This document shows positions 62,589 to 64,000 of a DNA stretch of 64,000 nt, piece after piece. The notes under the pieces were generated by a model. It worked only from the letters and a program-made list of their open reading frames with translations. It did no database searches and was not told the DNA's origin. Where the stretch lies: assembly GCF_019799905.1 (NCBI RefSeq), contig NZ_JABGCI010000007.1:140885-204884 (forward strand). Reading direction: 5' to 3'. The DNA is from Trujillonella endophytica (lineage in GTDB: Bacteria; Actinomycetota; Actinomycetes; Mycobacteriales; Geodermatophilaceae). The stretch's first letter is position 1, and every line of letters starts with the position of its first letter. The position numbers were made by a program, and so were the translations under genes.

Positions 62589-63767
62589 CTACCAGAGCCG
62601 GTACAGCTCCGCCGCGTTGCCGCCCATGACCGCGAGCTGCGTCTCGGGGCGCAGCTCGCTCACCCGCTCCCGCACCAGGTCGACGGGATTGGGGTGCAGG
62701 GACGTCGGGTGCGGGAAGTCCGTCTCGAACATGACGTTGCCCTGACCGACCGTGTCGATCAGATGCTGCAGGTCGCCGCGGCCCTTCTCGAACCAGAACG
62801 TGGCGTACCAGTGGTCGGTGAAGTACTCCGAGGGCCGCTTCTGCAGCTTGTCGAAGTACTCGGGCGCGTTCTCCTCGAGCTCGTAGTCCATCGCCTCGAG
62901 CATGAACGGCACCCAGCCGATGCCGCTCTCGACGGAGACCATCTTCAGCCCGGGGTGCCGGTCGAACATCCCGGAGTAGGCGCTGTTGAGCAGCACCTGA
63001 GAGTTGTTCAGGAACAACGAGGCGCCACCGATCGCCGGCTTCACGTAGTCGTCCTGGCTGGGCCAAAAGGTGGTGCCGTAGTAGGCCAGCGCGCTCTGGC
63101 TGGCGCCGATGTGGAAGTGCACCGGCAGCTGCATCCCGGCGCACACCTCCCAGAACGGGTCCCACGCGGCGTCGCCGAGGTCGGCCGAGCCGGCGTCCTG
63201 CGGGTGAGCGGTCATGTTCACCCCGCGCATGCCCAGCGCCGCGCAGCGCTGTGCCTCGCGCACGCATCCCTCGATGTCCCACGCCGGCATGACCGGCATC
63301 GGCAGCAGCCGGTTGCCCGACTCCGCCTGGATCTCGGCCATCGCATCGTTGTAGAGCTCCACGCACAGCCGCAGCAGCGTCGGGTCCTTGACCGTGTTGA
63401 CGAAGTTCTGCCCGCCCAGCCCGATCGCGTTGGGGTAGACGACCTGGGCGTCGATGCCGACCTCGTCCATCAACGCCAGCCGCGCTTGCGGGTCCCACGC
63501 CGCGGCGTGCCCGTCGTCGATGTTCCAGTTCCCACCCATGGAACTGGTGAACGGGTGCTTGTTGCCGTCCCGGTCGATCGTGCCGCCCGAGCCGGCCCGG
63601 CCGAACGTGTTCCCCTCGATGACCCACATGTCCAGGCCGTCGACGCGCTCCACGTGCGGGACCCGGTCCTCGTAGCCCTTCGGCGCCCGCGAGGTGAACA
63701 GATCGTGCCGCTCCGTCATGTGCGAGTCGGCGTCGACCACCCGCAGACCTTCGGCCAGTTGGCCCAT
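62589..63767 (-). CDS. amidohydrolase family protein (COG2159)
   Basis: The 392-residue protein begins VVDADSHMTERHDLFTSRAP, a D-x-D-S-H-x-x-E metal site. LPVHFHIGASQSALAYYG supplies the central His. NVMFETDFPHPTSLHPNPVD provides the catalytic Asp and LAVMGGNAAELYRLW the usual ending. It is similar in layout to the 50208 amidohydrolase (VVSVESGIGWVPFMLEAMDY and VALSEGGIGWVPFYLDRIDR). It is complete and shares an operon with the downstream aldehyde dehydrogenase gene. Reaction unknown. Confidence 0.85.
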   Translation of the reverse strand: MGQLAEGLRVVDADSHMTERHDLFTSRAPKGYEDRVPHVERVDGLDMWVIEGNTFGRAGSGGTIDRDGNKHPFTSSMGGNWNIDDGHAAAWDPQARLALMDEVGIDAQVVYPNAIGLGGQNFVNTVKDPTLLRLCVELYNDAMAEIQAESGNRLLPMPVMPAWDIEGCVREAQRCAALGMRGVNMTAHPQDAGSADLGDAAWDPFWEVCAGMQLPVHFHIGASQSALAYYGTTFWPSQDDYVKPAIGGASLFLNNSQVLLNSAYSGMFDRHPGLKMVSVESGIGWVPFMLEAMDYELEENAPEYFDKLQKRPSEYFTDHWYATFWFEKGRGDLQHLIDTVGQGNVMFETDFPHPTSLHPNPVDLVRERVSELRPETQLAVMGGNAAELYRLW

Positions 63768-63923
63768 GTGTGCCTCCTTGATCTCTGGGTGCCTGGCGGC
63801 GCCCGTCGCTGTTGTCCGGTGCTCGGACGTCGGAGCGGACCCGGACGGGATCAGCCCCGTGGTGCATGACCGGGACCTCGGGGCCGGCGAGGTCCGGCTC
63901 TCGGGAACCCCCGGTCGGGAACC

Positions 63924-64000
63924 TCAGACGTTCTGCGGGAAGCCGAGGTCCAGGCCGCCGTGGCTGGGGTCCAGCCAGCGGGAGGTGACGACCTTGCCGC
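63924..64000 (-). CDS. C-terminal end of a CoA-acylating methylmalonate-semialdehyde dehydrogenase-like protein
   Basis: Only the last 24 codons are in the window. They read GKVVTSRWLDPSHGGLDLGF then PQNV, which is the usual tail of MmsA-type dehydrogenases (T-x-R-W-x-D-P, then LDLGFP). The full gene lies beyond the right edge and would convert methylmalonate or malonate semialdehyde to propionyl- or acetyl-CoA. It is on the same strand as the rest of the cluster. Confidence 0.65.
   Translation of the reverse strand, partial: GKVVTSRWLDPSHGGLDLGFPQNV

Overview
The window is very GC-rich, densely coded DNA with many GTG starts. It comes from the chromosome of an aerobic actinobacterium. The mycothiol ligase MshC, a mycothiol-dependent maleylpyruvate-isomerase-like enzyme, two mycofactocin-coupled type short-chain dehydrogenases, the SCO1664 / DUF3090 / MSMEG_4193 gene set and a DtxR/IdeR-like iron box all point there. 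A Geodermatophilaceae-like host (Blastococcus, Geodermatophilus, Modestobacter) is my guess from overall character; no marker gene proves it.

Layout. 1-10 kb: TrmI (cut by the window edge) diverges from a RecB-type nuclease. Small operons follow: a PEP-mutase-like enzyme with a tiny P450-like protein, opposite an ArsR regulator plus mycothiol enzyme; a lone HtaA domain; a HAD phosphatase; and a CoA transferase, an enoyl-CoA hydratase and an acyl-CoA ligase. 10-15.3 kb: a compact catabolic locus of two amidohydrolases and a double-domain acyl-CoA dehydrogenase, with a divergent TetR gene. Two copies of a TRGAACNNNGTTYYA motif suggest a shared operator. 15.3-38 kb: mostly core genes, including MetH, PAC2, an HD-domain dGTPase-like protein, MshC, the kinase-like/zinc-ribbon/phosphatase trio, UppP, a RecD2-like helicase, an iron-box-controlled DUF2470 gene and an M20 peptidase.

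38.1-45.3 kb: tRNA-Leu(GAG) is followed by a tyrosine integrase and one large, lower-GC gene for an unfamiliar 807-residue protein with a PD-(D/E)XK-like nuclease signature. Beyond lie an alpha/beta hydrolase, a decayed excalibur-domain gene, a DUF4326 gene and long stretches without convincing genes. This is an integrated element or its remains, and the large protein is the best candidate here for an undescribed system.

45.3-64 kb: a long minus-strand catabolic cluster. It encodes several TIM-barrel amidohydrolases, an acyl-CoA dehydrogenase, mycofactocin-type SDRs, a P450, an enoyl-CoA hydratase, a DapB-like reductase, a double VOC protein, a sulfatase, an aldehyde dehydrogenase, a beta-hydroxyacid dehydrogenase, the tail of a methylmalonate-semialdehyde-dehydrogenase-like gene, an ABC solute-binding lipoprotein, a TetR regulator and a small ArsR-like regulator. 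The enzymes fit oxidation of an alcohol-bearing compound, CoA-ester beta-oxidation and ring or C-C cleavage by amidohydrolase-fold enzymes. The substrate cannot be read from sequence. The cluster also holds an internally deleted amidohydrolase and the remnant of an MFS transporter.
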